DNA of 8,502 nucleotides from Thermoplasmata archaeon (GCA_021806345.1 JAJZXP010000134.1:1-8502); one strand, 5' to 3'. Positions 1-6,186 are shown, counted from the stretch's first letter. A program made the numbers and translations. Notes: a model not told the origin generated them from the sequence alone.

Positions 1-326
1 AGAACGAACGGGATCAGGAACTCCAGAAGACCTATACATATGTTCCTGACATTTGTAAAAGCCTTTGTCTCCAACCCCTTGAATTCAAGTGCTCCTCCCG
101 TAAACAGTAGAAAATTTATCCCAATGGAGATGAAAAGTGAAATATTCGGTAATACAGAGATTAGGCCTAAAACACCGGGACCTATAATAATTCCTACTAA
201 AACTGCCCCGACATACGGTACAATTCTCGCTCTTTCAAAAGTCTCCTCCCCCAACTTGGCAAGAAGAAGGAGAATACCCAGAAAAAAGAGTGCGAGAATC
301 GGATCCCTTATGCCGTACACTTTCAT
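1..326 (-). CDS. CPA2-type cation:proton antiporter, N-terminal part (cut by window edge)
   Basis: This reading frame stays open to the left edge, so only the first 108 residues are present of a protein that is normally about 380-600 residues. Three hydrophobic stretches are visible at about residues 9-23, 38-58 and 60-79. The second contains the LVGIIIGPGVLGLI pattern, and the third continues NISLFISIGINFLLFTGGALEF. This run is typical of CPA2 (KefB/NapA-like) sodium or potassium:proton antiporters, where the first helices form part of the scaffold; the ion-binding aspartates lie beyond the window. By family, it would exchange a monovalent cation for protons across the cytoplasmic membrane. 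An in-frame TAA lies directly before the ATG, so 326 is the earliest possible start. A box A about 25 nt upstream of the GTG of codon 3 (318-320) makes a leaderless start there a real alternative. Family call is fairly secure; ion specificity is unknown. Confidence 0.82.
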   Translation of the reverse strand, partial: MKVYGIRDPILALFFLGILLLLAKLGEETFERARIVPYVGAVLVGIIIGPGVLGLISVLPNISLFISIGINFLLFTGGALEFKGLETKAFTNVRNICIGLLEFLIPFV

Positions 327-338
327 TTATGGGGATAC

Positions 339-348
339 TTTATTTAAT
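339..348 (-). promoter_or_regulatory. Probable box A (TATA) of the antiporter gene
   Basis: Read on the minus strand this is ATTAAATAAA. It resembles the TTTAAATAAAA box of the gene at 2952. Its spacing fits a transcript beginning near 319-321, at the GTG that is codon 3 of the antiporter, better than at the ATG at 326. Confidence 0.45.
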
Positions 349-659
349 GATTTGTGAAAAAGTTGAAACAAATATACAAAATTTATCATTGATTCCTAAT
401 TATCTCTGATTGTGCATGTCAGATGAATTCGAATAAGAAATATCTTCACTTGATATGAGACTTTAAACCAAACATTCAATTCTTGCCATAAAGATCAAAA
501 AGCTGATTTTCTTTTAAAAAATTTTTTCCACTATGGAATTCCTCTCATTTGTATCATTCTGTGGGCAATCTGTTTTTATGTCTTATGTTATTTAAAAATT
601 TGAATTTCAGGATTTTTATTGATTACTATCATTTCTCCACTCCCCTTCAAATAGAATAC
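349..659. other. A+T-rich gene-free stretch between oligopeptidase 3' end and antiporter promoter
   Basis: I find no open frame longer than about 15 codons here that looks like a gene, and no tRNA-like or other RNA fold I can support. The stretch holds a 12-bp palindrome of six A then six T (516-527), and a GGAATTCC palindrome at 535-542. A short T-run on the minus strand (complement of 592-607) could help end transcription of the oligopeptidase. A plus-strand open frame beginning in this gap and running into 660-1040 is antisense to the oligopeptidase and has no family-like features. Confidence 0.5.
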
Positions 660-2414
660 TTACCCAATTTCCTTTCTAAATACCATGCTTACAAAAGCGG
701 CTATTCTCGACGTTTCGTCTGTGGTTTCCTTTACGGTAGATCCGATATGTCCTCCTTCACCAACCATTATCAGGGAGTTGCTGCCAGTCTCATTCAACTT
801 CTCGTGGAACTTAAGTGCGTGATAAGGATGCACCCGATCATCCATCATTCTTGTATATACCAGGGAGGGTGGGTACTTTCTATTCTCAATAAGGTGCATT
901 GGAGAAAATTTCTCCATGAATTTTGCATCATCCGGTTCATCCGGGTTTCCATATTCGCTTACCCAGTACATTCCCGCCAAAAGCTTGTGAAACTTCATAA
1001 GATCAATTACAGGATTACCAATTATTGCTCCCGTCAATAACTCAGGAACTGTCATCAGGGTGTAGGAAGAGAGCAAACCGCCATTGCTTACTCCGTAGCA
1101 TATAATTCTGTGTCCCATTGAATTAAATTTCTTTATTATCTCCGTGAATGATCCAAAAACATTTCCCTTTTTTTCCCTTCTCCCCAAATTGTGCCATTCC
1201 TCTCCATATTCAGATCCACCAGGAAGATTACACACAACAACATTAACTCCATTTTTTAGGAGATAGGCAAACAGGTTATTGAAAGATGGGAATATAGCAA
1301 TATTAAAACCCCCATAACCATAAATTACCGTATTTTTTGAATCAATAGCAGCTTTAAGATAGAAATAATGAACCCTTATATCTTTGTAATTTACAGAACC
1401 CTCCTGATACGATGCGTCCAACACAACATTTTCGTCTACTTTTCTGAGTTCGAGACCTTCAAGAACGTGAATTGAATACGTTCTGTCGAATGAACTCAAA
1501 ATACATATGGCTCTCTTATCGTCAGATGTCAGGAATATTATACCTGCAGGAAAATTTAGCTTAAACTCTTTTCTTCTAGAGCCGCGCCGGTCATAAAGAA
1601 CCGGGATGATCTTAGAATCGACCATTTCCATTGCCAGATATCCTTCTGAAACAGAAACCACATCTTCTACAGGATTGCTGAATTCTATCACTTCTACCTT
1701 AGTTTCAACTTTACCGTTTCCATTCCTGATTAAGACTGATGGGATTCCATCTATGTCTGAAATGACTGATGCCTGACTATCATATCTCTTATATAATTTC
1801 CAACTTGATGGTTCATTTAAATCACCAGAATAAATAGAACTCTTGATATTATCCCCGACGACGAGATAAATTCGTTCTCCAAAAACAGTAGCCTGAACGC
1901 CCATTCCAGGTTGAATTTCGCTATAAAATACCTTCTCATCTCCTTTGTAAATCGCAGGGGTAACCTCATTTGCTTCTCCAACGTTTTCTTTCCTGTTCTC
2001 CTTTATCACATAATCTGTCTTTGCAAAAATATAGTCATGAATCCATCCCACTTCGGTAAACACTATTTTACCGTTTTCCAAGATTTTCAATGTTCCGTAA
2101 TCCGATCCGGATGTTTCAAAAAATGCAATTTTTTCGATAGTTTTATGTCCCCTTATCCAAATTATAATGCTTTCTGTGGAATAAACATGCTTTTGGTTTA
2201 CGACGATACAGTTTTTTCCATTTTCTACTGTAACATAGGCTTCTCCCCAGTCTCCTATCTCCGCCAATCGCATTTTCTTCTGATAGACGATTTTCTCCAT
2301 TTCACTTCTAGCATTGGAATAAACCATTTCAGTAATGTGATAAAATTTTTCAGTTTCAGAACGGGCGTATCTCTTAACATTATCATCAAGAACCTCAAAA
2401 TTAAGCTGATCCAT
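660..2414 (-). CDS. Prolyl oligopeptidase (serine peptidase family S9A)
   Basis: A cytosolic serine peptidase expected to cut short proline-containing peptides after proline, as part of peptide breakdown. The 584 residues divide into a short N-terminal helical part, a beta-propeller-like middle (about 60-340) and an alpha/beta-hydrolase domain (about 345-584). The catalytic triad can be read as Ser443 in GVSNGG, Asp525 in DDRVHP and His556 in GEGGHIG. YGYGGFN (365-371) carries the oxyanion-hole tyrosine region. Trp484 in YWVSEYGNPD matches the tryptophan that stacks on the substrate proline in the pig enzyme, and Arg527 matches its substrate-binding arginine. Together these support true prolyl specificity over oligopeptidase B. 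At 584 residues it is well below the usual ~700; the missing part is mostly N-terminal (no DPYRWLE-type segment) and in the propeller. The ATG lies 25 nt from a box A, with no convincing Shine-Dalgarno sequence, so the mRNA is probably leaderless. Confidence 0.93.
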   Translation of the reverse strand: MDQLNFEVLDDNVKRYARSETEKFYHITEMVYSNARSEMEKIVYQKKMRLAEIGDWGEAYVTVENGKNCIVVNQKHVYSTESIIIWIRGHKTIEKIAFFETSGSDYGTLKILENGKIVFTEVGWIHDYIFAKTDYVIKENRKENVGEANEVTPAIYKGDEKVFYSEIQPGMGVQATVFGERIYLVVGDNIKSSIYSGDLNEPSSWKLYKRYDSQASVISDIDGIPSVLIRNGNGKVETKVEVIEFSNPVEDVVSVSEGYLAMEMVDSKIIPVLYDRRGSRRKEFKLNFPAGIIFLTSDDKRAICILSSFDRTYSIHVLEGLELRKVDENVVLDASYQEGSVNYKDIRVHYFYLKAAIDSKNTVIYGYGGFNIAIFPSFNNLFAYLLKNGVNVVVCNLPGGSEYGEEWHNLGRREKKGNVFGSFTEIIKKFNSMGHRIICYGVSNGGLLSSYTLMTVPELLTGAIIGNPVIDLMKFHKLLAGMYWVSEYGNPDEPDDAKFMEKFSPMHLIENRKYPPSLVYTRMMDDRVHPYHALKFHEKLNETGSNSLIMVGEGGHIGSTVKETTDETSRIAAFVSMVFRKEIG

Positions 2415-2434
2415 AGTATGTGAATCCTTTGTTT

Positions 2435-2443
2435 CTATTATTT
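2435..2443 (-). promoter_or_regulatory. Box A of the prolyl oligopeptidase gene
   Basis: Minus-strand AAATAATAG, centred 25 nt upstream of the ATG at 2414. The same nine bases occur at the same distance ahead of the epimerase gene. It fixes the start and implies a leaderless mRNA, and shows that the oligopeptidase need not depend on transcription from the membrane-protein gene upstream. Confidence 0.6.
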
Positions 2444-2456
2444 TTTTGGAATGAAC

Positions 2457-2864
2457 TCAGTGGAAAAACCTCAATTTTATGACAGAATACAGTTGGAACA
2501 AAGAAAATGGAGTTGATATAAGAATAAAAGGCATACGAATACACATCATTGCAGAAACTGATATCTGCAGTATTAGGCCATACGTATCATGCGTTCTGCC
2601 ACTTGCAAACCTGTTCATCCAGCCATTATGGTCAGCAGGAGAAATCCAATTATCGTTGAATAAATGGGACACGAAATCAACCAGAACGCCAAAGGATGCC
2701 AGATCACCAATATCGCAGATCACGAAGATAACCAGATTATATCTGAACATTAATACCAAAACTGAAAAAATTACGAAATTTATGATGGCTAAATAAACTG
2801 CAGTTGTTTTTCCTCTTACAAATAATTTTTTCCACGTTTTAAAATTCAGTTCGCTGTCTGCCAA
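2457..2864 (-). CDS. Small multi-pass membrane protein of unknown function (start uncertain)
   Basis: I do not recognise this family. From the proposed start it has 135 residues with three hydrophobic segments, about 20-40, 43-68 and 95-118. A polar loop of about 70-94 (with NDNW, HNGW and ASGRTHD) joins the last two, and the N-terminus is basic (KTWKKLFVRGKT), suggesting it is cytoplasmic. The frame stays open upstream to an ATG at 2990, but that would run through the promoter and first codons of the divergent gene at 2952, and the extra residues look like random translation. There is no ATG between that point and the second half of the first helix. A box A at 2889-2895 puts the transcript start at about 2865-2867, next to a TTG codon at 2862-2864, taken here as the start. 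The opposite-strand frame at 2479-2796 looks like its shadow. It ends 42 bp before the oligopeptidase. Confidence 0.55.
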   Translation of the reverse strand: MADSELNFKTWKKLFVRGKTTAVYLAIINFVIFSVLVLMFRYNLVIFVICDIGDLASFGVLVDFVSHLFNDNWISPADHNGWMNRFASGRTHDTYGLILQISVSAMMCIRMPFILISTPFSLFQLYSVIKLRFFH

Positions 2865-2888
2865 TACTTCGATGAATGGATTTCCTCC

Positions 2889-2895
2889 ATATAAA
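2889..2895 (-). promoter_or_regulatory. Probable box A of the minus-strand membrane-protein gene
   Basis: Minus-strand TTTATAT within AATTTATATGG. Its centre lies about 28 nt ahead of the TTG at 2864, the spacing expected for a leaderless transcript. Together with the box at 2923-2930 it forms a divergent promoter pair. Confidence 0.45.
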
Positions 2896-2922
2896 TTATG
2901 TATTGTAACAAAAAATGAACTG

Positions 2923-2930
2923 TTTAAATA
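2923..2930 (+). promoter_or_regulatory. Box A of the gene at 2952
   Basis: TTTAAATA, a near-ideal archaeal TATA element, centred 25-26 nt before the ATG at 2952. The ATG at 2943 would lie only about 16 nt away, upstream of the expected transcript start. This decides the start codon in favour of 2952. Confidence 0.65.
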
Positions 2931-2951
2931 AAATGATTCAATTTGCACATT

Positions 2952-3341
2952 ATGGAAATTTTCAAAAAAGAAAGAGTATTCACAACACAAAAGAATTTAG
3001 GGGACATAGTCAAGGAATTTTCAAATCAACTTACAAATTTAGGATGGAAGGTACAGAGCAATGTCTCAGGCGACCAGGCCATAATGCAGGTGCAAAAGTC
3101 AGGGATCCTGAGGGGCTTAATAGCCGCGAACAGGGCAATTACATTTGTTTTTACCGCAGAATCAAATCAGATCAGAGTACACGTGGGTGTAGGGAAGTTA
3201 CTCGGTGATATTGCAGTTACTGCAGTAGAAGTTTTATTGTTATCAGAAATTTTTATTGTTGTCGATATACCCGAGATTGCCTGGTCAGATCACGTGGAAA
3301 AGGAATTATTGCAAAATTTAGAAAGTATAGCCACATCATAA
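2952..3341 (+). CDS. Conserved-looking small protein of unknown function with hydrophobic C-terminal segment
   Basis: A 129-residue protein beginning MEIFKKERVF. An N-terminal alpha/beta-like part (about 1-80) has a charged start, a helix with KNLGDIVKEFSNQL, then strands around WKVQSNVSG, AIMQVQKSG, AITFVFTAE and QIRVHVGVG. It is followed by a hydrophobic segment (about 82-106) and a short amphipathic tail with WSDHVEKELLQNL. From memory this order resembles a loosely conserved group of small proteins, widespread in bacteria and archaea, with a strand-rich N-terminal half and a glycine/hydrophobic stretch; I cannot name a family with certainty. No catalytic motif is visible. An in-frame ATG at 2943 is less likely because box A predicts a leaderless transcript starting at 2952. 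The next gene starts 54 bp downstream with its own weak box A. Confidence 0.72.
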   Translation: MEIFKKERVFTTQKNLGDIVKEFSNQLTNLGWKVQSNVSGDQAIMQVQKSGILRGLIAANRAITFVFTAESNQIRVHVGVGKLLGDIAVTAVEVLLLSEIFIVVDIPEIAWSDHVEKELLQNLESIATS

Positions 3342-3362
3342 TCTGACAGACAACTTATAGCC

Positions 3363-3373
3363 AATATTATTAT
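3363..3373 (+). promoter_or_regulatory. Weak box A of the DUF5680-like gene
   Basis: AATATTATTAT, centred about 28 nt before the ATG at 3396. It suggests this gene can be transcribed apart from the one upstream and begins leaderless at the ATG or at the GTG just before it. Confidence 0.4.
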
Positions 3374-3395
3374 CTCACTTAACAATTTACAGGTG

Positions 3396-3854
3396 ATGGA
3401 AGAGGCTGAATTGAGAGACTTTATAATCTTGGCAAAATTTAACTCGCAGTCGCAGAAATCCAACTCGAATCCTAGCGGTGCAAAATGGTCTGCACTTTCG
3501 AACTTCTCAAAGGGAAAGCTAAGGTATGTGAACCAATCTATTGGTAATATTTTTAGGGCAGGACAAGAAATAGTATTTGAAAACAACAAGCCCATATGGT
3601 CATCCGTCTATTCTGGCGGTATAATTATAGATGATGTGGATTCTCGGGAGGTGCTCAATTTCCTAGGCAGTTGTCTTTCGGAGCCAGATGAAGAAATTCC
3701 TGTTAGGGGAAGGGCTTATTTTACCGATGGAAAATTAACATATAGAAACAGCGCTAATGGAAGTTTGGAGCACTTTATGGGATATGAGTCAGTTGACATC
3801 GAGGAGGAAATAATTTATGAACTCCATTATTCTGGTGGTCTGATTCTTGAATAG
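3396..3854 (+). CDS. DUF5680-like protein with internal duplication
   Basis: A 152-residue soluble protein with no signal peptide or membrane helix. It opens with a short helix (ELRDFIILAKFN), then shows two copies of one pattern: residues 41-76 (KLRYVNQSIG ... GQEIVF ... WSSVYSGGI) and 113-150 (KLTYRNSANG ... GYESVD ... YELHYSGGLI). Both copies have KL-x-Y-x-N-x3-G, a later G-x-E-x-V or G-x-E-x-V-like stretch, and end in YSGG, separated by 31 and 32 residues. This matches my recollection of the DUF5680 family of small bacterial and archaeal proteins, whose function is not known. A GTG directly before the ATG (3393) could add one residue. The gene ends 9 bp from the 3' end of the convergent membrane-protein gene. 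Existence of the gene is secure; the family name is from memory. Confidence 0.8.
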   Translation: MEEAELRDFIILAKFNSQSQKSNSNPSGAKWSALSNFSKGKLRYVNQSIGNIFRAGQEIVFENNKPIWSSVYSGGIIIDDVDSREVLNFLGSCLSEPDEEIPVRGRAYFTDGKLTYRNSANGSLEHFMGYESVDIEEEIIYELHYSGGLILE

Positions 3855-3863
3855 GAATTAATA

Positions 3864-4313
3864 TCAATTAAGTGTAATCTCAATGAATATTGAACCATAG
3901 AAATTGGAAGTGGGAGTTATCAGGATAATTTCTGTGATCATCATGCCGGAATTGTTCTGTATATTTCCATAGGAAATCAAATTGAAACCATTTTGGATTC
4001 GTATTATTGAATATGAATTTATGTGGTTTTCACTGATATATTTAGATAGTTCTATTGGGAATTGTAAGTTAATGGCAACTTTTTCACCTGGTCCATATGT
4101 AAATTTGCCATAGGCAAAAGAAAAATTTGTGGATCCTGATTTTCCGCTGTTTACCTCAACCTTCACGCACTGTATGTTGACTGTAGTTCCCCCATAAAAG
4201 TTAAATTCCGCCAGGATACCAAAGGACAACAAAATGATAAACACAGTCACTGTGAAGGTTTTCTTCCCCAGTCCCTTTGCAATCCATGGTCTTTCAATTT
4301 CCACCGGAGTCAT
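3864..4313 (-). CDS. Membrane-anchored protein with exported domain, function unknown
   Basis: I do not recognise a family. From the chosen start it has 149 residues: a short charged N-terminus ending GLGKK, one hydrophobic segment (about 19-36, TVTVFIILLSFGILAEF), then about 110 residues rich in Asn, Ser, Tyr and Ile that look like beta strands. The basic residues before the helix suggest the C-terminal domain faces outside. Two N-x-S sequons (Asn63-Phe-Ser and Asn120-Asn-Ser) would suit the N-glycosylated surface of this group, but that is inference. Two cysteines or a catalytic motif are not present. An ATG at 4325 would add four residues, but the box A at 4334-4347 is about 27 nt from the ATG at 4313 and only about 15 from 4325, so 4313 is preferred. 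Confidence 0.68.
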   Translation of the reverse strand: MTPVEIERPWIAKGLGKKTFTVTVFIILLSFGILAEFNFYGGTTVNIQCVKVEVNSGKSGSTNFSFAYGKFTYGPGEKVAINLQFPIELSKYISENHINSYSIIRIQNGFNLISYGNIQNNSGMMITEIILITPTSNFYGSIFIEITLN

Positions 4314-4333
4314 ATGCAATCCCATGAATTATC

Positions 4334-4347
4334 AATATATATTTTAT
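4334..4347 (-). promoter_or_regulatory. Box A of the exported-protein gene
   Basis: Minus-strand ATAAAATATATATT, centred about 27 nt upstream of the ATG at 4313. The spacing argues for that ATG over the one at 4325. Confidence 0.5.
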
Positions 4348-4410
4348 GCCTGTTTTTTCTATTGAATCCTTTATTCATTCAACAAATGGTACTTTACTTC
4401 AGAGAATAAA

Positions 4411-4425
4411 ATTTCAATTTGAAAT
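4411..4425. promoter_or_regulatory. Perfect inverted repeat, candidate operator for the MDR gene
   Basis: ATTTCAA-T-TTGAAAT: two exact 7-base arms around one central base. It touches the TATA-like element of the dehydrogenase gene and covers the place where the BRE would lie, so a bound protein would be expected to block or help TFB/TBP. The regulator is unknown and chance occurrence in A+T-rich DNA cannot be excluded. Confidence 0.4.
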
Positions 4426-4433
4426 ACTATAAA
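4422..4433 (+). promoter_or_regulatory. TATA-like element of the MDR gene
   Basis: AAATACTATAAA. The best match to the box seen elsewhere (AAATACTAT) is centred about 21 nt from the ATG at 4447, a little closer than in neighbouring genes. A weak ribosome-binding-like GGTG at 4439-4442 lies 4 nt before the ATG. Confidence 0.4.
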
Positions 4434-4446
4434 CGAATGGTGTGAT

Positions 4447-5424
4447 ATGAAGGCTGCAGTCTTGAGCAAATTTGGTCTTGAGAATCTAAGAATTGAAGAA
4501 ATGGATGAACCAAAGCAAAAACATGGCTTCATAAGGATTAAGACAAAATTTGCTGGCATAAACCCGCTCGAATATAATGTTATTGCAGGAAAGGTACTTT
4601 ACGGCGTCTCTCCCATGCCCCATATACCTGGTTCGGAGATATTCGGTGAGTCTATGGATAATGGGAACCTAATCAAAAAGGGTGACAGGGTAATCATATA
4701 TAACAGGGAATATGACGGCAAATGCAATCTCTGTATTTCTGGAAAAGAGTATTTATGTCCGAATGGTGGACTGTGGGGAGTTATGTCAAACGGTGGGTAT
4801 TCTGAGATTATAAGCGTTAGGGAGGAGAACGTATTCAAGGTTCCAGACACAGTGTCGGATTATGTAGCCACCTCCCTACCCATTGACGCAATCACAGCTT
4901 ACCATGCGCTGAAAGAAGCCAACTCAAAACCGGGAGAAAGCCTTCTTGTATATGGCGCCTCAGGAAACACTGGGTTATTCTCTCTTCAATTGGGAAGAAT
5001 TTTTGGAATGAAAGTAACAGCAATTTCAAGGAACGATTTTGTGAAGGAATTTGGAGCAGATGAAATCTTTTCAATGGAGAATATTCCGCTGGAACTTGAA
5101 GCTGATGTAATAATAAACCCACTTGGAGGAGAGATTTTATCCGGGAGTTTGAGTCACTTGAGAAGAAGGGGCAGGCTTGTAAGCTTCGGTGTTCTAACGG
5201 GGGTGAAAGGAGTGATCGATATAGGTAAATTGTATACACGGGAGCTCAGAATCATAGGTTCCACAGGAGGAAGCAGAATGGATTTAATTGAGTTGTTATC
5301 TATAGCCGATAAAGAAAACCTTAGGGTTCAGGTTGATAAGATATTCCCACTAAGTGATATAAAGAGTGCCTTGAACTATTTTTCCGGGAAAAGAAAGGGT
5401 AGAGTTTTACTCAGTTTCCAGTGA
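4447..5424 (+). CDS. Medium-chain dehydrogenase/reductase (zinc-ADH/quinone oxidoreductase type)
   Basis: A 325-residue oxidoreductase of the MDR superfamily, about the usual length, starting with the family's typical MKAAVL. The N-terminal GroES-like domain covers about 1-125; the Rossmann nucleotide-binding domain about 126-270 carries GASGNTG (170-176). After the second Rossmann strand come Ser194-Arg195, which hints at NADPH. The catalytic zinc site appears lost: the usual Cys is Asn39 (GINP, as in quinone oxidoreductases), and the GHE histidine is Ser63 (PGSE). The structural zinc lobe survives in modified form: DGKCNLC...C, with Asp90, Cys93, Cys96 and Cys104 replacing Cys4. The Sulfolobus solfataricus alcohol dehydrogenase uses Glu at the first position, so Asp is a plausible ligand. 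The substrate is unknown; reduction of a quinone or an enone is more likely than alcohol oxidation. Its last 18 bp overlap the convergent epimerase gene. Confidence 0.88.
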   Translation: MKAAVLSKFGLENLRIEEMDEPKQKHGFIRIKTKFAGINPLEYNVIAGKVLYGVSPMPHIPGSEIFGESMDNGNLIKKGDRVIIYNREYDGKCNLCISGKEYLCPNGGLWGVMSNGGYSEIISVREENVFKVPDTVSDYVATSLPIDAITAYHALKEANSKPGESLLVYGASGNTGLFSLQLGRIFGMKVTAISRNDFVKEFGADEIFSMENIPLELEADVIINPLGGEILSGSLSHLRRRGRLVSFGVLTGVKGVIDIGKLYTRELRIIGSTGGSRMDLIELLSIADKENLRVQVDKIFPLSDIKSALNYFSGKRKGRVLLSFQ

Positions 5425-6066
5425 AGACAGAGACTTCAATTTTCTTATCCTTTCTGTGATTACTCCACCATAAATATAAGATGCAGAAACCAGTATATCC
5501 GCACCTGATCGTGACGCAATTGAGGCATTCTTATCGTTAATTCCTCCATCTATTTCTATCAATGTGTCCAATCCATTTTCATCTATGTAATTTCTCGCCT
5601 TCTTTATTTTACTTGTGGTTCCCTCAATGAAACTCTGTCCAGAAAAACCAGGGTGCACACTCATCAAGACAAGCATGCTAGCGCCATCCAGAATATCCTT
5701 AATCTCATCGAAAGGAGTTTCCGGATTCAAAACTATACCATAATTTTTCCGGTACTCTTTTACCTCTTTGAAACATTTTAAAAGGGGAACGTTTGATTCA
5801 TAATGGAAAAGCAGAATATCAGCCCCGGCATCAGCAAAAACCTTCCAGTATCTGGAGGGATATGTCACCATCATATGAGCTTCCAAAGGCAAATCTGTGC
5901 ATCTTCTAACGGCCTTTAAAAGATCTGATCCCATTGTTATGTTTGGAACAAAGTGCCCATCCATTATATCAAGATGAAACTGTCCTGCACCTCCTAAAAC
6001 AGATTGTTCTATCTCATATTTGAGATTTTCAAGTTTGCACGAGATAACCGATGGAGATATAATCAT
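5407..6066 (-). CDS. rpe: Ribulose-phosphate 3-epimerase
   Basis: Interconverts D-ribulose 5-phosphate and D-xylulose 5-phosphate in the cytosolic pentose phosphate pathway. The 219 residues match the family's length and TIM-barrel motif order: SPSVIS near the start, HLDIMDGHFVPNITMG (31-46), EAHMMV (62-67), VHPGFSGQSF (137-146), EIDGGIN (171-177) and VSASYIYGG near the end (phosphate site). Expected metal ligands are His31, Asp33, His64 and Asp173, and the two aspartates are the acid/base pair; all are present. A minor oddity is SASYIYG where bacterial enzymes usually have AGSAIFG. The gene stands alone, with its own box A 25 nt ahead of the ATG. It overlaps by 18 bp, tail to tail, with the dehydrogenase, and is divergent from the ferritin-like gene. 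Confidence 0.96.
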   Translation of the reverse strand: MIISPSVISCKLENLKYEIEQSVLGGAGQFHLDIMDGHFVPNITMGSDLLKAVRRCTDLPLEAHMMVTYPSRYWKVFADAGADILLFHYESNVPLLKCFKEVKEYRKNYGIVLNPETPFDEIKDILDGASMLVLMSVHPGFSGQSFIEGTTSKIKKARNYIDENGLDTLIEIDGGINDKNASIASRSGADILVSASYIYGGVITERIRKLKSLSSLETE

Positions 6067-6086
6067 AGTAAGGTATTGGTAACACT

Positions 6087-6100
6087 CTATTATTTTTTAT
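6087..6100 (-). promoter_or_regulatory. Box A of the epimerase gene
   Basis: Minus-strand ATAAAAAATAATAG. Its AAATAATAG core (6087-6095) is centred 25 nt upstream of the ATG at 6066, matching the oligopeptidase promoter in sequence and spacing. This points to a leaderless mRNA and confirms the start. Confidence 0.6.
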
Positions 6101-6186
6101 ACATTTGGGAAGATTTAACTTTCACACTATTAAACATTTAAAAAATTAATGTCAGGTTAAATATTCCTCATTATGTGACGATAAAT

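Noticed and set aside
40..357. Plus-strand open frame of 105 codons at the left edge
   Set aside because: It lies antisense to the antiporter, whose minus-strand translation shows the GIIIGPGVLGLI signature; the plus-strand product is proline/serine-rich without family features.
516..527. A6T6 palindrome in the long gap, considered as terminator or operator
   Set aside because: Symmetric A/T runs are common in DNA this A+T-rich; there is no GC stem and it is over 130 bp from the nearest gene end.
549..1040. Plus-strand open frame of 163 codons
   Set aside because: Mostly antisense to the catalytic domain of the oligopeptidase, rich in His, Cys and Phe as expected for a shadow frame, with no box A at the right distance.
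1911..2423. Plus-strand open frame of 170 codons
   Set aside because: Fully antisense to the N-terminal part of the oligopeptidase; composition (Phe, Cys, Asn) looks like noise.
2479..2796. Plus-strand open frame of 105 codons
   Set aside because: Opposite the minus-strand membrane-protein frame. The minus frame has orderly hydrophobic segments, a basic N-terminus and a promoter at the right place; the plus frame has none of these.
2915..3208. Plus-strand frame of 97 codons overlapping the gene at 2952
   Set aside because: Different frame of the same region; its product is Arg/Gly/Gln-rich and lacks the strand-helix pattern of the 2952 gene, whose start fits box A exactly.
6113..6162. Inverted repeats ATTTAAC/GTTAAAT and ACATT/AATGT between rpe and the ferritin-like gene
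   Set aside because: Short arms made almost only of A and T with long or imperfect loops; likely by chance.
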